DNA of 36,005 nucleotides, taken from positions 1 through 36,005 of the forward strand of contig JACPCG010000183.1 in the NCBI GenBank assembly GCA_016179925.1. The letters run 5' to 3'. Positions 22,277-30,555 of this stretch are shown in pieces. Position 1 is the first letter of the stretch, and each line of letters starts with the position of its first letter. This DNA comes from Candidatus Rokuibacteriota bacterium (lineage in GTDB: Bacteria > Methylomirabilota > Methylomirabilia > Rokubacteriales > CSP1-6). Under the pieces are notes generated by a model that did not search any database, was not told the origin of the DNA, and saw only the letters and a list, made by a program, of their open reading frames with translations. The translations under genes were made by a program, and so were the position numbers.

Positions 22277-23078
22277 CGACTTGGCGAAAGAAGCCGAGGC
22301 GTTTGGATGCCGCGTGAAGTACTCGGACTACGTCGTGCCGTCCATCGACCGGCATGTGCTCCAGGATGACAAGAAGCGGCTCGCCACCCTCGCGATGCCC
22401 GACCCGCACAAGACGGCGCGCCTGCCGGGCTTCCTCGAGCAGTGCGAGGCGCTCGTCAAGGCGAAGCCGCCGACGGCGATCGGCGCCGTCGCGGTCGGGC
22501 CCTGGACGATCGCGATGCTGCTCCGCAACCCGGAGACGATGCTCCTCGACACCTTCGAGGACCCGACGGGCATTGGGCTCTCGTTCTCGGAGCCCACGGC
22601 GTCCATCAGCCTCATCTCGCCCGACAACTATCGGGACTTCATCGCGCCCTATCACAAGGAGCTGGTGGACTACTTCAAGGCCAAGAAGGTCGGCGTGACC
22701 ACGCACATCTGCGGGACGACGTATCCGATCTTCGAGGACGTCATCGGCTGCGGCTTCACGACGTTCTCGTTCGACCTCGACCAGCAGGCGGACCCGAAGC
22801 TCTACGTGGACCAGCTGGCGCGGTTCGTGGAAGTGTCCAGGGGCCGCGCGGTCGCGATCGGCAACGTGGACGCGACCAAGTTCGAGAAGACGACGAAGGA
22901 GGCGATGGTCGCGGACGTCCGCCGCTGCATCGACGCGGCGGCCCGGCACTCGGCCTTCATCCTCTCCACGTCCTGCGAGATCCCGCCGAGGTCGGACCCC
23001 GCGGTCGTGCAGTGGTTCATGGACGCCGCCCGCGAGTACGGCCGCTACGACCGCATCTTTTCCTCGGAGGGGGCCTAA
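22131..23078 (+). CDS. UroD-superfamily corrinoid methyltransferase-like protein, 5'-truncated
   Basis: The reading frame is recognisable from AYKRSFADRVPVYPIVASFA; the first usable start is the GTG at 22131, giving 315 residues. The fold is that of uroporphyrinogen decarboxylase, but residues THICGTTYP (His192, Cys194) and STSCEIP (Cys282) supply the HxC...C zinc site of MtaA/CmuA-type methyltransferases, which move methyl groups between corrinoid proteins and thiols. Heme synthesis is therefore unlikely. About 15 N-terminal residues usual in the family are lost at the junction with the DUF169 gene, 146 bases inside which it starts. A hairpin covers its stop. Substrate unknown. Confidence 0.82.
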   Translation: MPVYPIVASFAGTLDGLSIEEYCTNVPRAITAILNYYERYQPDVVLAYNDLAKEAEAFGCRVKYSDYVVPSIDRHVLQDDKKRLATLAMPDPHKTARLPGFLEQCEALVKAKPPTAIGAVAVGPWTIAMLLRNPETMLLDTFEDPTGIGLSFSEPTASISLISPDNYRDFIAPYHKELVDYFKAKKVGVTTHICGTTYPIFEDVIGCGFTTFSFDLDQQADPKLYVDQLARFVEVSRGRAVAIGNVDATKFEKTTKEAMVADVRRCIDAAARHSAFILSTSCEIPPRSDPAVVQWFMDAAREYGRYDRIFSSEGA

Positions 23079-23091
23079 AGGCCCCCTCCGA
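23064..23091 (+). terminator. Hairpin over the stop codon of the UroD-family gene
   Basis: A perfect 13-bp stem (TCGGAGGGGGCCT / AGGCCCCCTCCGA) includes the TAA stop at 23076-23078. The following bases (ACACCTCCCC) lack a T-run, so termination may be weak or need Rho. Confidence 0.6.
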
Positions 23092-23131
23092 CACCTCCCC
23101 CATCGAGTGCGGCGGGGCTCGAAGGGCGGGC

Positions 23132-23168
23132 AAACGAAACGGGCCAAGCGTCGGTGACGCGTGGCCCG
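23132..23168 (-). terminator. Intrinsic terminator of the RRM-protein gene
   Basis: On the minus strand a 12-bp stem with one internal mismatch (CGGGCCA.GCGTC / GACGC.TGGCCCG, loop of three) at 23168-23140 is followed by TTTCGTTTG. It lies about 30 bases beyond the stop of the RRM gene. Confidence 0.7.
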
Positions 23169-23198
23169 CCGTCCGTTACGCTCGGGTGCTCGGGACCG

Positions 23199-23570
23199 TT
23201 ACCACTTCACCGGCTTGGAGGGCCGGTGGGCGTAGCCGCTCTCGCGACCGCCGCCGCCCGGGCCGCGTCGGCCGCCACCCGGCCGCCCGCCGCCCCCGGG
23301 CCGTGGCCCGCCGGAGCGTGGCGCCTGCGGGTTCGAGATCTCCACCGAGATCCGGCGCCCGTCGAGTTCCCGGCCGTTCAGTTGCGAGATCGCGTTCTGC
23401 GCCTCTTCGGCCGTGCTCATTTCGACGAAGCCGAACCCGCGTGATTGGCCCGAGAACCGGTCCGTGATCACGGTCGCGGAGAGGATGTTGCCGCACTGCC
23501 CGAAGAACTCCCGAAGCCCTTCGCTCGTGGTGGAGTACGAGAGACCACCGACATACAGTTTGGACGCCAT
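23199..23570 (-). CDS. RNA-binding protein with one RRM and a glycine/arginine tail
   Basis: The 123-residue protein has an RRM at residues 3-80, with RNP2 as LYVGGL and RNP1 as RGFGFVEM, followed by an RG/GG-rich tail (SGGPRPGGGGRPGGGRRGPG). This is the layout of bacterial and cyanobacterial Rbp cold-inducible proteins, which bind single-stranded RNA as chaperones. The start ATG at 23570 is preceded by GAGGGGG; an upstream in-frame start has no site. The gene has its own promoter and terminator. The leader of about 95 bases can fold, so thermal control is possible but unproven. Confidence 0.95.
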   Translation of the reverse strand: MASKLYVGGLSYSTTSEGLREFFGQCGNILSATVITDRFSGQSRGFGFVEMSTAEEAQNAISQLNGRELDGRRISVEISNPQAPRSGGPRPGGGGRPGGGRRGPGGGGRESGYAHRPSKPVKW

Positions 23571-23670
23571 CTGAACCCCCTCGGACTGTCTTCCGCCGTC
23601 GTACACGCCCCGCGAACCGGAAGAGACGTTGCGTCGGAGGCGAGGACCGGCCGATCCGGCCGACACTTGC

Positions 23671-23698
23671 AGTGTACACGCACGCCCACGGCACGCAA
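23671..23698 (-). promoter_or_regulatory. Sigma-70-type promoter of the RRM-protein gene
   Basis: On the minus strand TTGCGT (23698-23693), 16 bases and TACACT (23676-23671) form a fair promoter. The expected transcript start is near 23664, within a CGGCCGATCCGGCCG inverted repeat (23650-23664) that could be an operator or a 5' stem. Confidence 0.6.
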
Positions 23699-23711
23699 GC
23701 GACCGGCGGGG

Positions 23712-23918
23712 CTAGAACGTCAGCGCCGGCCTCTTGGCGGGCTCGCCGCTCTCCACCTCGGACGCGATCGGGATCTCCGGTTCGATCGCCCCGGTGAAGA
23801 GCGTGGTCGGGGCGGCCACCCTCCGCTCGCTCGCGAGGCAGGAGAGCTCGAGGATCCCCACCACGAGGCCCACGGCGACCAGCGCGGCGAACCCTTTGAC
23901 GAAGACGGTGGAGGTCAC
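23712..23918 (-). CDS. Small single-pass membrane protein, unrecognised
   Basis: The GTG at 23918 overlaps the TGA of the receiver-like gene (GTGA), which supports both genes. The 68-residue product has one membrane helix, FVKGFAALVAVGLVVGILEL, followed by SCLASERRVAAPTTLFTGAI and an acidic, proline-containing tail EPEIPIASEVESGEPAKRPA. The short N-terminus TSTVFVKG suggests the tail faces the periplasm, though the ERR after the helix could argue otherwise. No family is recognised. It appears to be co-transcribed from the sigma-54 promoter at 24327-24342 and may be an output or accessory of the neighbouring two-component system. Confidence 0.65.
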   Translation of the reverse strand: MTSTVFVKGFAALVAVGLVVGILELSCLASERRVAAPTTLFTGAIEPEIPIASEVESGEPAKRPALTF

Positions 23919-24283
23919 CGGCCGAGCTCCACGGCCGGCGCGGCGGCCGCTTCGACGAGATCGTCGACGGCCACCGGGCGGCTCAGGACGCGGAACCCGC
24001 TGAGCTCGTAGGCGACGCGACGGTCGAGCGGCGCGTCGGCCCGTACCACCACGACCACGGGCACCCCCGGCGCCGCGCGCTCGAAGAGCGCCGCATGCTC
24101 CCGGGCGGTCAGCCTCAGATGCGCGGCGTCCACGACGATGAGCGAGACGGCCGTCGAGAGCAGCGCGCGCACGCCGTCGCACAGGGTCTCGGCCATCGCG
24201 ACGCCGATGCCCTTCTCGAGACAGGCCAGACCGAGCTGCTGCATCGCCGCGCGGTCCTGATCGATCACCAGAAAACGATCCAT
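23915..24283 (-). CDS. Degenerate response-regulator receiver domain protein
   Basis: The 122-residue product starts MDRFLVIDQDRAAMQQLGLA and resembles a stand-alone CheY-like receiver: hydrophobic strand and acidic pair (VIDQD), then SLIVVDAAHLRL with a central aspartate, VPVVVVVRADAPL, and RVLSRPVAVDDLVEA at the end. The conserved lysine of the last strand is replaced by Arg in SRP, and the first acidic pair is spaced D-Q-D, so phosphorylation may be lost or altered. GGGGAG lies before the ATG at 24283. It follows a consensus sigma-54 promoter and lies beside an NtrC-type activator gene. Confidence 0.75.
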   Translation of the reverse strand: MDRFLVIDQDRAAMQQLGLACLEKGIGVAMAETLCDGVRALLSTAVSLIVVDAAHLRLTAREHAALFERAAPGVPVVVVVRADAPLDRRVAYELSGFRVLSRPVAVDDLVEAAAAPAVELGR

Positions 24284-24326
24284 CGGCTCCCCTTCCTTGA
24301 GGACGGTCGTCCCGGCCCCGTGTACG

Positions 24327-24342
24327 AGCAAAGGCGGTGCCA
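24327..24342 (-). promoter_or_regulatory. Sigma-54 (RpoN) -24/-12 promoter
   Basis: On the minus strand TGGCACCGCCTTTGCT (24342 to 24327) matches the consensus TGGCAC-N5-TTGCT exactly, with GG and GC ten bases apart. The start point would be near 24317, giving a leader of about 34 bases to the ATG at 24283. The promoter lies directly downstream of an NtrC-type activator gene. Confidence 0.85.
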
Positions 24343-24405
24343 GTCCCGCTCGACAGGCAAGCCGACGATTTCACAGGGCGGGCCGGCGGCGCCCTCCGGC
24401 GCGGC

Positions 24406-24422
24406 TCGGGCAGAACGCCCGA
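24406..24422. promoter_or_regulatory. Candidate activator-binding palindrome upstream of the sigma-54 promoter
   Basis: TCGGGC-AGAAC-GCCCGA is an inverted repeat with 6-bp arms, centred about 80 bases upstream of the -24 element. That fits an enhancer site for the adjacent activator. It could instead be a weak stem after the activator gene's stop (24448). Confidence 0.4.
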
Positions 24423-24447
24423 TCCGCCGCGGGGGCCGAGGCCCTCG

Positions 24448-25800
24448 CTAGCGGAACTCCTCGGCCCTGATGCTGTACGCGAGGATCTTCCGATAGAGCG
24501 TCTTCGGGTCGATCGCGAGGAGCGCGGCGGCCTTGCCCCGGTGGCCGCCGACCTGGCGCAGGGTTGCGACGATGTGCGCGCGCTCCATGGCCTCCAGGCT
24601 CCCGCCGGATGTCGCCGCGGGCGACGCCGGCGCGCCGCGGACCTCCGGCGGGAGGTCGTCGGGCAGGATCTCGTCGCCCTGCGAGAGGATCACGGCGCGC
24701 TCGATCACGTGGAGCAACTCGCGCACGTTGCCCGGCCAGTCGTACGCCTCGAGCGCCGCGACGGTCCGGGGGTGCAGGCGCCTCACGCCGTAGGTCGCGT
24801 TGGCCGTCACGAAGTGGTTGGCCAGGAGCGCGATGTCCTCGCGCCGCTGGCGGAGCGGCGGCAGCTTCAGCGCGATCGTGTTGATGCGGTAGTAGAGGTC
24901 CTGGCGGAACTCGCCCGTCTTCATCGCCTCGGCGAGGTCGCGGTTCGTCGCCACGACGAGCCGCACATCCACCCGCCGGGGCCGCGTGCCGCCGACGCGG
25001 AAGAAGGTGCCGGTCTCGAGCGCGCGGAGGAGCTTCACCTGGCTATCCGGCTCCATCTCGCCGATCTCGTCGAGGAAGAGCGTCCCGCCGTCGGCGAGCT
25101 CGACCAGCCCCGGCTTCGCGCTCACCGCGCCGGTGAACGCGCCCTTCTCGTGGCCGTACAGCTCCGACTCGAAGACCTCGCGCGGCAGCGCCCCGCAGTG
25201 GATCGGGACGAACGGGCGCTGGGCCCGCGCCGAGCGCTCGTGGATCACGCGGGCGACCAGCTCCTTGCCCGTGCCGCTCTCGCCGAGGATCAGCACCGCC
25301 GAATCGGTGGGGGCGACCCGCTCGACGATCCGCAGCACCTCCTGCATCTCGGGGCTGCGCGTGACGATGCCGCCGAACGGCTCGGCCCCGGGCGCGTGCG
25401 CGCGCAGCGCCTCGTTGTCGCGGAGGAGCTGGGCCTTCTCCGCGGCCTTGCGGATGACGATGTCGAGCTCCTCGATCTTCGTGGGCTTGGTGAGGTAGTC
25501 GTAGGCGCCCAGCTTCATCGCCTCGACGGCGGTGGAGACCTCCTGGAAGCCCGTCATGACGATCACCTGCGGCTGCTCGGGGAACTCCTGGAGCTCGCGC
25601 AGGACCTCGATCCCCTCCTTCTTCGGCATCTTCATGTCGAGGACCACGACATCGTACAGCGTCTCCGCCATCCGCTCGAGCGCCGCGGCGCCGTCCTCGA
25701 CGCCGTCCACCTCGTGGCCTTTGCGCGCGAGCTCGCGGACCACGAGCTCGCGGAGGTTCCGCTCGTCGTCGGCGACGAGGACCCGGATCTTCCGGCTCAC
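24448..25800 (-). CDS. NtrC-family sigma-54-dependent response regulator
   Basis: This 450-residue regulator has a receiver (VLVADDERNL, phospho-acceptor Asp in VVVLDMKMPKKEG, Lys in YLTKPTK), an AAA+ domain with Walker A GESGTGKE, the sigma-54 contact loop GAFTGA, Walker B GGTLFLDEIGE and arginine-finger region QDLYYRIN, and a C-terminal Fis-type helix-turn-helix (GGHRGKAAALLAIDPKTLYR). It should activate RpoN promoters after phosphorylation. The GTG start overlaps the kinase stop (GTGA), so it is the cognate partner of the multi-GAF kinase. A perfect -24/-12 promoter 106 bases beyond its stop is a likely target. Confidence 0.96.
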   Translation of the reverse strand: MSRKIRVLVADDERNLRELVVRELARKGHEVDGVEDGAAALERMAETLYDVVVLDMKMPKKEGIEVLRELQEFPEQPQVIVMTGFQEVSTAVEAMKLGAYDYLTKPTKIEELDIVIRKAAEKAQLLRDNEALRAHAPGAEPFGGIVTRSPEMQEVLRIVERVAPTDSAVLILGESGTGKELVARVIHERSARAQRPFVPIHCGALPREVFESELYGHEKGAFTGAVSAKPGLVELADGGTLFLDEIGEMEPDSQVKLLRALETGTFFRVGGTRPRRVDVRLVVATNRDLAEAMKTGEFRQDLYYRINTIALKLPPLRQRREDIALLANHFVTANATYGVRRLHPRTVAALEAYDWPGNVRELLHVIERAVILSQGDEILPDDLPPEVRGAPASPAATSGGSLEAMERAHIVATLRQVGGHRGKAAALLAIDPKTLYRKILAYSIRAEEFR

Positions 25801-28800
25801 CGCTCGGGCCCGCCGCCCGGCAGGATCACGCGGAACACGCTGCCCTTGCCCGGCCGGGAGGTGACTTCGATCCTGCCGCCGTGATCCGCTACGATCCCCT
25901 GGGCGATCGCCAGGCCGAGCCCCGTCCCCTGCCCCGGCGGCTTGGTCGTGAAGAACGGGTCGAAGACGCGCGCGAGGATCTCGTCGGGGATCCCGGGCCC
26001 CTCGTCCTCGAACTCCACCTCGATCTCCCCGCGCCGCAGGCGCGAGCGGAGTGTCAGCGTGCCGCGCCCCTCCATCGCCTCGAGCGCGTTCGACGCGAGC
26101 CCGATGAAGACCTGCCGCATCTGGCCTTCGTTGACCTCCGCGGCGGGCAGCGCCGGGTCGAGCTCCGTCACGAACCGGCTCTCCGCGAACCGCGACTGGC
26201 GCGACAGGAGCTCGACGGTCTTGAGCACGAGGGCGCCGAGGTCGGTCGGGGCACGCCGGCTCCCCGGGTCGCGCACGAACTGGAGCAGGCTCCCCGTGAT
26301 CTCCTTGCAGCGGAACGCCTCCTCCTCGATCAGGCGGAGGTAGTGCGGGAAATCGGCGAGCTCGGGCGTCTTCGCGAGCTCGCCCTCCTGGAGCCGTCCG
26401 TGGAGTGACTCCGCGCAGCCCGCGATCGTCGCGAGCGGGTTGTTCAGCTCGTGCGCGACCCCCGCCGCCAGCCGGCCCGCCGTGGTGAGCCGCTCGGTCA
26501 GGAGCATCTGGCGTTCGAGGCGCTTGGCCCGCGTGATGTCCTCCACGAGCACCACCGCATGGGTCACGTGGTCGTCCGCCGACTCGAACGGCGCCGTCGT
26601 CAGCCGGAACATCTTCGCCTCGCCCGCGATTACGATCTCCTCCTCCATGGCGTCGCCCCGCCCGGTCGCGAACGCCTGCCGGAGGAACGCCTCCACCGCC
26701 CCCCGCTTCTCGGGCGGGAACATCTCCACGAGCGAACCGCGCGCACCGGGATCGCAGGCGAGGGCGTGTGCGCCCTCGTGGTTGGCCCGGACCACGCCGA
26801 GGCCCGCATCGAGCACGAAGAGGCCGAGGGGGAGCGTCTCGAGCACGACCTCGACGAAGCGCTTCTGGGTGTCGAGCTCTCGGGTGCGCTCGGCGACCAT
26901 CCCCTCGAGGGCCGTGTACAGGCGCGCGTGCTCGAGCGCGATCGCGGCCTGGTCCGCGAGCGCCAGGAGCAGCTCCTCCTCCGACGCCGAGAACGCGTGG
27001 ACGTCGCGCCGGAACACGCTGATCGCGCCGATCGCGCGGTCGCCCACGTGGAGCGGGGCGGCCAGCATCGAGCGGAACCCGCTCGAGCGCGGCAACTGCG
27101 GATACCGGACGCGCGGGTCGTCGGAGAGGTCGCGGCTCTGCATGGGCCGCCGCTCCTGCACGGCGAGGCCTGCGATCCCCTCGCCGACCTTCAGCCGGAT
27201 CTGGGAGATCATCTCCGGCGGCAGGTCGAGGCTCGCGATCGAGGCGAGCTCGTTCGTCGCCGAGTCAAGCGTGTACAGCCCGCACGAGTCAGCCCCGAGG
27301 ACGCCGCGCGCCTCCTCGAGGATCACCCGGATCGTCCGGTTCACGTCGAGGCTCGCGGTCACCGCGCGCCCGGCCTCGAGGAGCGCCCGCGTCTCCCGCG
27401 CCCGGCGCACGCTCTCCTCGAAGAGCTGCGCGTTGTGGATCGCGATCCCCGCCTGCTCGCCGAACGCCTCCAGCACGCGCTGGTGGTGCGCGGTGAAGGC
27501 GCCGGGCCGCGTCGAGAAGGCCGAGATGACGCCGATCCCCGTGCCCCCGACCTTCAGCGGCACGCACAGCATCGAGCGGATCCCCTCCCGCTCGTCCACG
27601 TCGCGGCGGGCCGAGCGCGGATCGGTCCGCACGTCGTCCACGCGGATCGCCGTGCCGCTCTCGGCGGCGCGGCCCATGATGCCCTCGCCGACCGGCAGCG
27701 ACAGCGCGCGCCACTCCTCGCTCTTGAAGCCGTGGGCGGCGACGTGGGTCAGGTGGGTGCGCCCGGCGTCGAGGAGGCCGATCCCGCAGCCCGTGCTGCC
27801 GATGAGCCCGGTCACCGAGCGGCTGATCCGGTCGAGGACCGACGCCGGGTCGAGCCCCGCGGTGATGAGCTGGCTGGTCGCGTGGAGGGCCGCGAGCTCG
27901 TCGCTCCCGCGCCGCCTCTCCTCGCTGAGCCGCCGCTGCACGATCGCCGCGGCGAGCGGCCGGGCGAGCGCGGCGACGGCCTCGACGTCCGCATCGTCGA
28001 AGGCGCGCGGGCGCGCCGCGGCGAGCGTGACGGCGCCGAACACCTCGCCCCCCGCCTGGAGCGGCACGAGCGCTGCGGCGCGGTAGCCGCCGGCCGCGAG
28101 GATCCGCCGGCTCGCCGCCGGCACCGGCTCGCGCTCGAGGTCGTCCACGCGCGCGGGCGCGCCGGAGGCGATCATCCCCTCGAGCAGCGTCCCGCCGAGC
28201 GGCATCCGGCTGTCGCGCTGGGCGCCGAGCGGGAGCCCGCGTGCGGCGACGTCCACGATCTCGACCTCCCCGCGCTCGGCGTCGAGCAGCGCGACGGCGA
28301 TCGAGTCGAAGGGGACGAGCTTCGCGGCGCCCTCGGCGAAGGCGCGGAAGACGTCGTCGAGCGAGTCGCGCGAGACGAGGAGCTGCGTGAGCTCGTCGAG
28401 GACCGCCGTGCGGAGCGTCCGCCGCCGGAGCTCCACGACGCGCTTGATCGCGCTCCCGAGCTCGCGCGGGAAGCCACGGGCGAGCGTGACGCGCGTGAGG
28501 GTGCCGGCACGCCCGAGCAGGAGCAGCTCGCCGGCGGCGCGCCGGGACTTGCCGAGCGGCGCCCGCAGGAGCGCGGCCGCGCGGCCGCGCCGCCAGCCGG
28601 GCGGCGCCACGCGCGCGACCGCGAGGGTGCGCGCCGGCGTCTCCGCCGTCGCCAGGAGCCACGCGCGCAGCCCGGGGGGGAGCCGCCGCGCTCCCGCGGT
28701 GACAACGACCGGCTCGTCCCGCGGTGGCCGCACGACGAGCGCCCCGGCCTGGGCACCGGTCGCCGCGACGAGCCGTGCCAGCACCCGGGCGAGCGCCTCC

Positions 28801-28862
28801 TCGAGCGACACGGGGGCGGTCAGCGGCGCCAGCAGCTCCGCGGACGCTTCCACGATCGTCAC
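25797..28862 (-). CDS. Soluble multi-GAF/PAS sensor histidine kinase
   Basis: The 1021-residue kinase has no membrane segment. A degenerate GAF-like region (1-140) is followed by GAF domains near 155-310, 325-490 and 495-660, a PAS domain near 675-790 ([20 protein letters not shown]), a HisKA helix with phospho-acceptor His804 in [11 protein letters not shown], and an HATPase with N-box SNALEA, G1 DEGPGIP and G2 GQGTGLGLA. This is the cytoplasmic NtrB-like layout; the tandem GAFs suggest small-ligand, redox or light/gas sensing but show no diagnostic ligand cysteine. It is coupled by GTGA overlaps to the amidohydrolase gene upstream and to its response regulator downstream. Confidence 0.95.
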   Translation of the reverse strand: MTIVEASAELLAPLTAPVSLEEALARVLARLVAATGAQAGALVVRPPRDEPVVVTAGARRLPPGLRAWLLATAETPARTLAVARVAPPGWRRGRAAALLRAPLGKSRRAAGELLLLGRAGTLTRVTLARGFPRELGSAIKRVVELRRRTLRTAVLDELTQLLVSRDSLDDVFRAFAEGAAKLVPFDSIAVALLDAERGEVEIVDVAARGLPLGAQRDSRMPLGGTLLEGMIASGAPARVDDLEREPVPAASRRILAAGGYRAAALVPLQAGGEVFGAVTLAAARPRAFDDADVEAVAALARPLAAAIVQRRLSEERRRGSDELAALHATSQLITAGLDPASVLDRISRSVTGLIGSTGCGIGLLDAGRTHLTHVAAHGFKSEEWRALSLPVGEGIMGRAAESGTAIRVDDVRTDPRSARRDVDEREGIRSMLCVPLKVGGTGIGVISAFSTRPGAFTAHHQRVLEAFGEQAGIAIHNAQLFEESVRRARETRALLEAGRAVTASLDVNRTIRVILEEARGVLGADSCGLYTLDSATNELASIASLDLPPEMISQIRLKVGEGIAGLAVQERRPMQSRDLSDDPRVRYPQLPRSSGFRSMLAAPLHVGDRAIGAISVFRRDVHAFSASEEELLLALADQAAIALEHARLYTALEGMVAERTRELDTQKRFVEVVLETLPLGLFVLDAGLGVVRANHEGAHALACDPGARGSLVEMFPPEKRGAVEAFLRQAFATGRGDAMEEEIVIAGEAKMFRLTTAPFESADDHVTHAVVLVEDITRAKRLERQMLLTERLTTAGRLAAGVAHELNNPLATIAGCAESLHGRLQEGELAKTPELADFPHYLRLIEEEAFRCKEITGSLLQFVRDPGSRRAPTDLGALVLKTVELLSRQSRFAESRFVTELDPALPAAEVNEGQMRQVFIGLASNALEAMEGRGTLTLRSRLRRGEIEVEFEDEGPGIPDEILARVFDPFFTTKPPGQGTGLGLAIAQGIVADHGGRIEVTSRPGKGSVFRVILPGGGPER

Positions 28863-30454
28863 GGCGGGGTCAGCAGCTTGCCGGGCAGGCTCCCGGTGTG
28901 CTCGCCGTCCTTGATCACGAGGCGACCGTTCACGAGCACGTGCTCGACGCCCACGGGATACCGGTGCGGCTCCTCGTACGTCGCCTGGTCGGCCACGCGC
29001 TTTCCGTCGAAGACCACGAGATCCGCCTTGGCTCCCACCCTGACGATGCCGCGGTCGCGCAGCCCGAGGCGCCGCGCCGGCAGCCCCGTCATCTTGTGCA
29101 CGGCCTCCGGCAGCCCGAGCACGCGCTGCTCGCGCGCATACTCGCCGAGCACGCGCGGGAACGTCCCGTAGCTCCGCGGGTGCGGCTTGCCCGCGCCCAG
29201 CGCACCGTACGGGGCGAGGGACGAGCCGTCGGAGCCGATCATCACCATCGGATGGACGAGCGCCCGCCGGAGGTCGGCCTCGTCGAGCTGGAAGAGGATC
29301 ATGTAGGCCTTGCCCGCTTCGTCCACGATCAGCTCGAGCGCGGCCTCGAGCGGGTCCATGCCGCGCGCGGCGCCGAGCTCCGACAGGCGCTTGCCTTCGG
29401 CGTCCTTCCGCCGCGCGCAGTAGGCGATCATGATGTTCTCCCAGCCGATGCGGTCGAGCAGGCTCTGGCCCGTCACCGGCGCCTCGAGCTCGCGGCGGAT
29501 GCGGCCGCGGACCTCGGGATCGGCGAGACGCTTCATCATCGCGTCCACCCCGCCCTCGAGGGCCCAGTCGGGTAGGAGCGTGCGGAGCGTCGTGCTCGAG
29601 GCGGTGTAGGGGTACACGTCGGCCATCACGTCGAGCCCCTCGGCGCGGGCGGCGTCGACCAGCGCGAGCGCCTGGGCGACCTTGCCCCAGTTCGGCCGGC
29701 CCGCCGCCTTGATGTGGCTCACCTGCACCGGCAGGTCGCCCTCGCGACCGACGCGGATCGCCTCCGTCACCGCGTCGAGCAGCGTGGCGCCTTCACCCCG
29801 GATGTGGCTCGCGTAGAAGCCGCGGTGGCGCCCGGCGACGCGGGCGATCTCGACGATCTCCTCGGTCGCGGCGTACGAGCCGGGCGCGTAGATGAGCCCG
29901 GTCGAGAGGCCCCACGCGCCGTCCTCCATCGCGTCGCCCATGAGCCGCTGCATGCGCGCGAGCTCCTTCCCATCGGGCGCACGCCGGGCGAAGCCCATCG
30001 TCGCGATGCGGAGGGTGCCGTGGCCGACGAGCTGGACGACGTTGAGCGCGGTGCCGTCGGCGTCGAAGGCGCGCAGGTACTCGCCGACCGAGCGCCAGCC
30101 GAAGTCCATCCCGTCGGGCACGTAGAGCGCGAAGCCGCGCAGGTCGTCGAGGAACTCGGCGGAGACGGGCGCCGGGGAGAAGCCGCAGTTGCCGACGACC
30201 TCCGTCGTGACGCCCTGCCGGATCTTGGACTCGGCCCGGCGGTTCTCCCAGAGCCGCCAGTCCGAGTGCGAGTGCATGTCGATGAAGCCCGGGGCCACCA
30301 CGCGGCCCGCGGCGCGCAGCGTCGAGCCCGCGGGCTCGCGGGAGAGATCCCCCACCGCCGCGATGAGGTCGTCGCTGACGCCGACGTCGGCGCGTCCGCC
30401 CTCGGCGCCCGTGCCGTCGATCACCGTCGCGCCTTCGATCTTGAGATCGAACAC
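28859..30454 (-). CDS. N-acyl-D-amino-acid deacylase / D-aminoacylase-type amidohydrolase
   Basis: The 531-residue zinc enzyme hydrolyses N-acyl-D-amino acids or related amides and ureas. Motifs are the metal site APGFIDMHSHSDWRLWENR (His61, His63), the cysteine ligand region TEVVGNCGFSPAP, FYASHIRGEG and VQVSHIKAAG histidines, and MIGSDGSSLAPYGA with the catalytic aspartate. The C-terminal PLAYDLVVFDG-like strand reads GAKADLVVFDGKRVADQATY. The GTG at 30454 was chosen because the domain starts there (MFDLKIEGATVIDGTG); a GTG at 30499 would add 15 unconserved residues. It is translationally coupled to the sensor kinase, an unusual pairing. Confidence 0.92.
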   Translation of the reverse strand: MFDLKIEGATVIDGTGAEGGRADVGVSDDLIAAVGDLSREPAGSTLRAAGRVVAPGFIDMHSHSDWRLWENRRAESKIRQGVTTEVVGNCGFSPAPVSAEFLDDLRGFALYVPDGMDFGWRSVGEYLRAFDADGTALNVVQLVGHGTLRIATMGFARRAPDGKELARMQRLMGDAMEDGAWGLSTGLIYAPGSYAATEEIVEIARVAGRHRGFYASHIRGEGATLLDAVTEAIRVGREGDLPVQVSHIKAAGRPNWGKVAQALALVDAARAEGLDVMADVYPYTASSTTLRTLLPDWALEGGVDAMMKRLADPEVRGRIRRELEAPVTGQSLLDRIGWENIMIAYCARRKDAEGKRLSELGAARGMDPLEAALELIVDEAGKAYMILFQLDEADLRRALVHPMVMIGSDGSSLAPYGALGAGKPHPRSYGTFPRVLGEYAREQRVLGLPEAVHKMTGLPARRLGLRDRGIVRVGAKADLVVFDGKRVADQATYEEPHRYPVGVEHVLVNGRLVIKDGEHTGSLPGKLLTPP

Positions 30455-30456
30455 GC

Positions 30457-30555
30457 TCAGAGGACCGGCGCCTTCGAGAAGGCGAGCTGGCGCTCGCACC
30501 AGGCCGCCGCCGCCGGCAGGCGCGCGGAGGCTCCGGGCCCCTCAACGGATCGCAT
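30457..30555 (-). CDS. Possible 32-residue small ORF
   Basis: An ATG at 30555, overlapping the end of the bifunctional methyltransferase/reductase gene by 14 bases, opens MRSVEGPGASARLPAAAAWC followed by ERQLAFSKAPVL, ending two bases before the amidohydrolase GTG. The last residues look more protein-like than random, and the ORF bridges the gap neatly. There is no ribosome site and no recognised family. It could equally be the 3' stub of a lost gene or chance. Confidence 0.2.
   Translation of the reverse strand: MRSVEGPGASARLPAAAAWCERQLAFSKAPVL

Noticed and set aside
22131-23078. Calling the UroD-type gene hemE.
   Set aside because: The HxC...C zinc motif and the DUF169 neighbour fit methyltransferases, and no heme genes are nearby.
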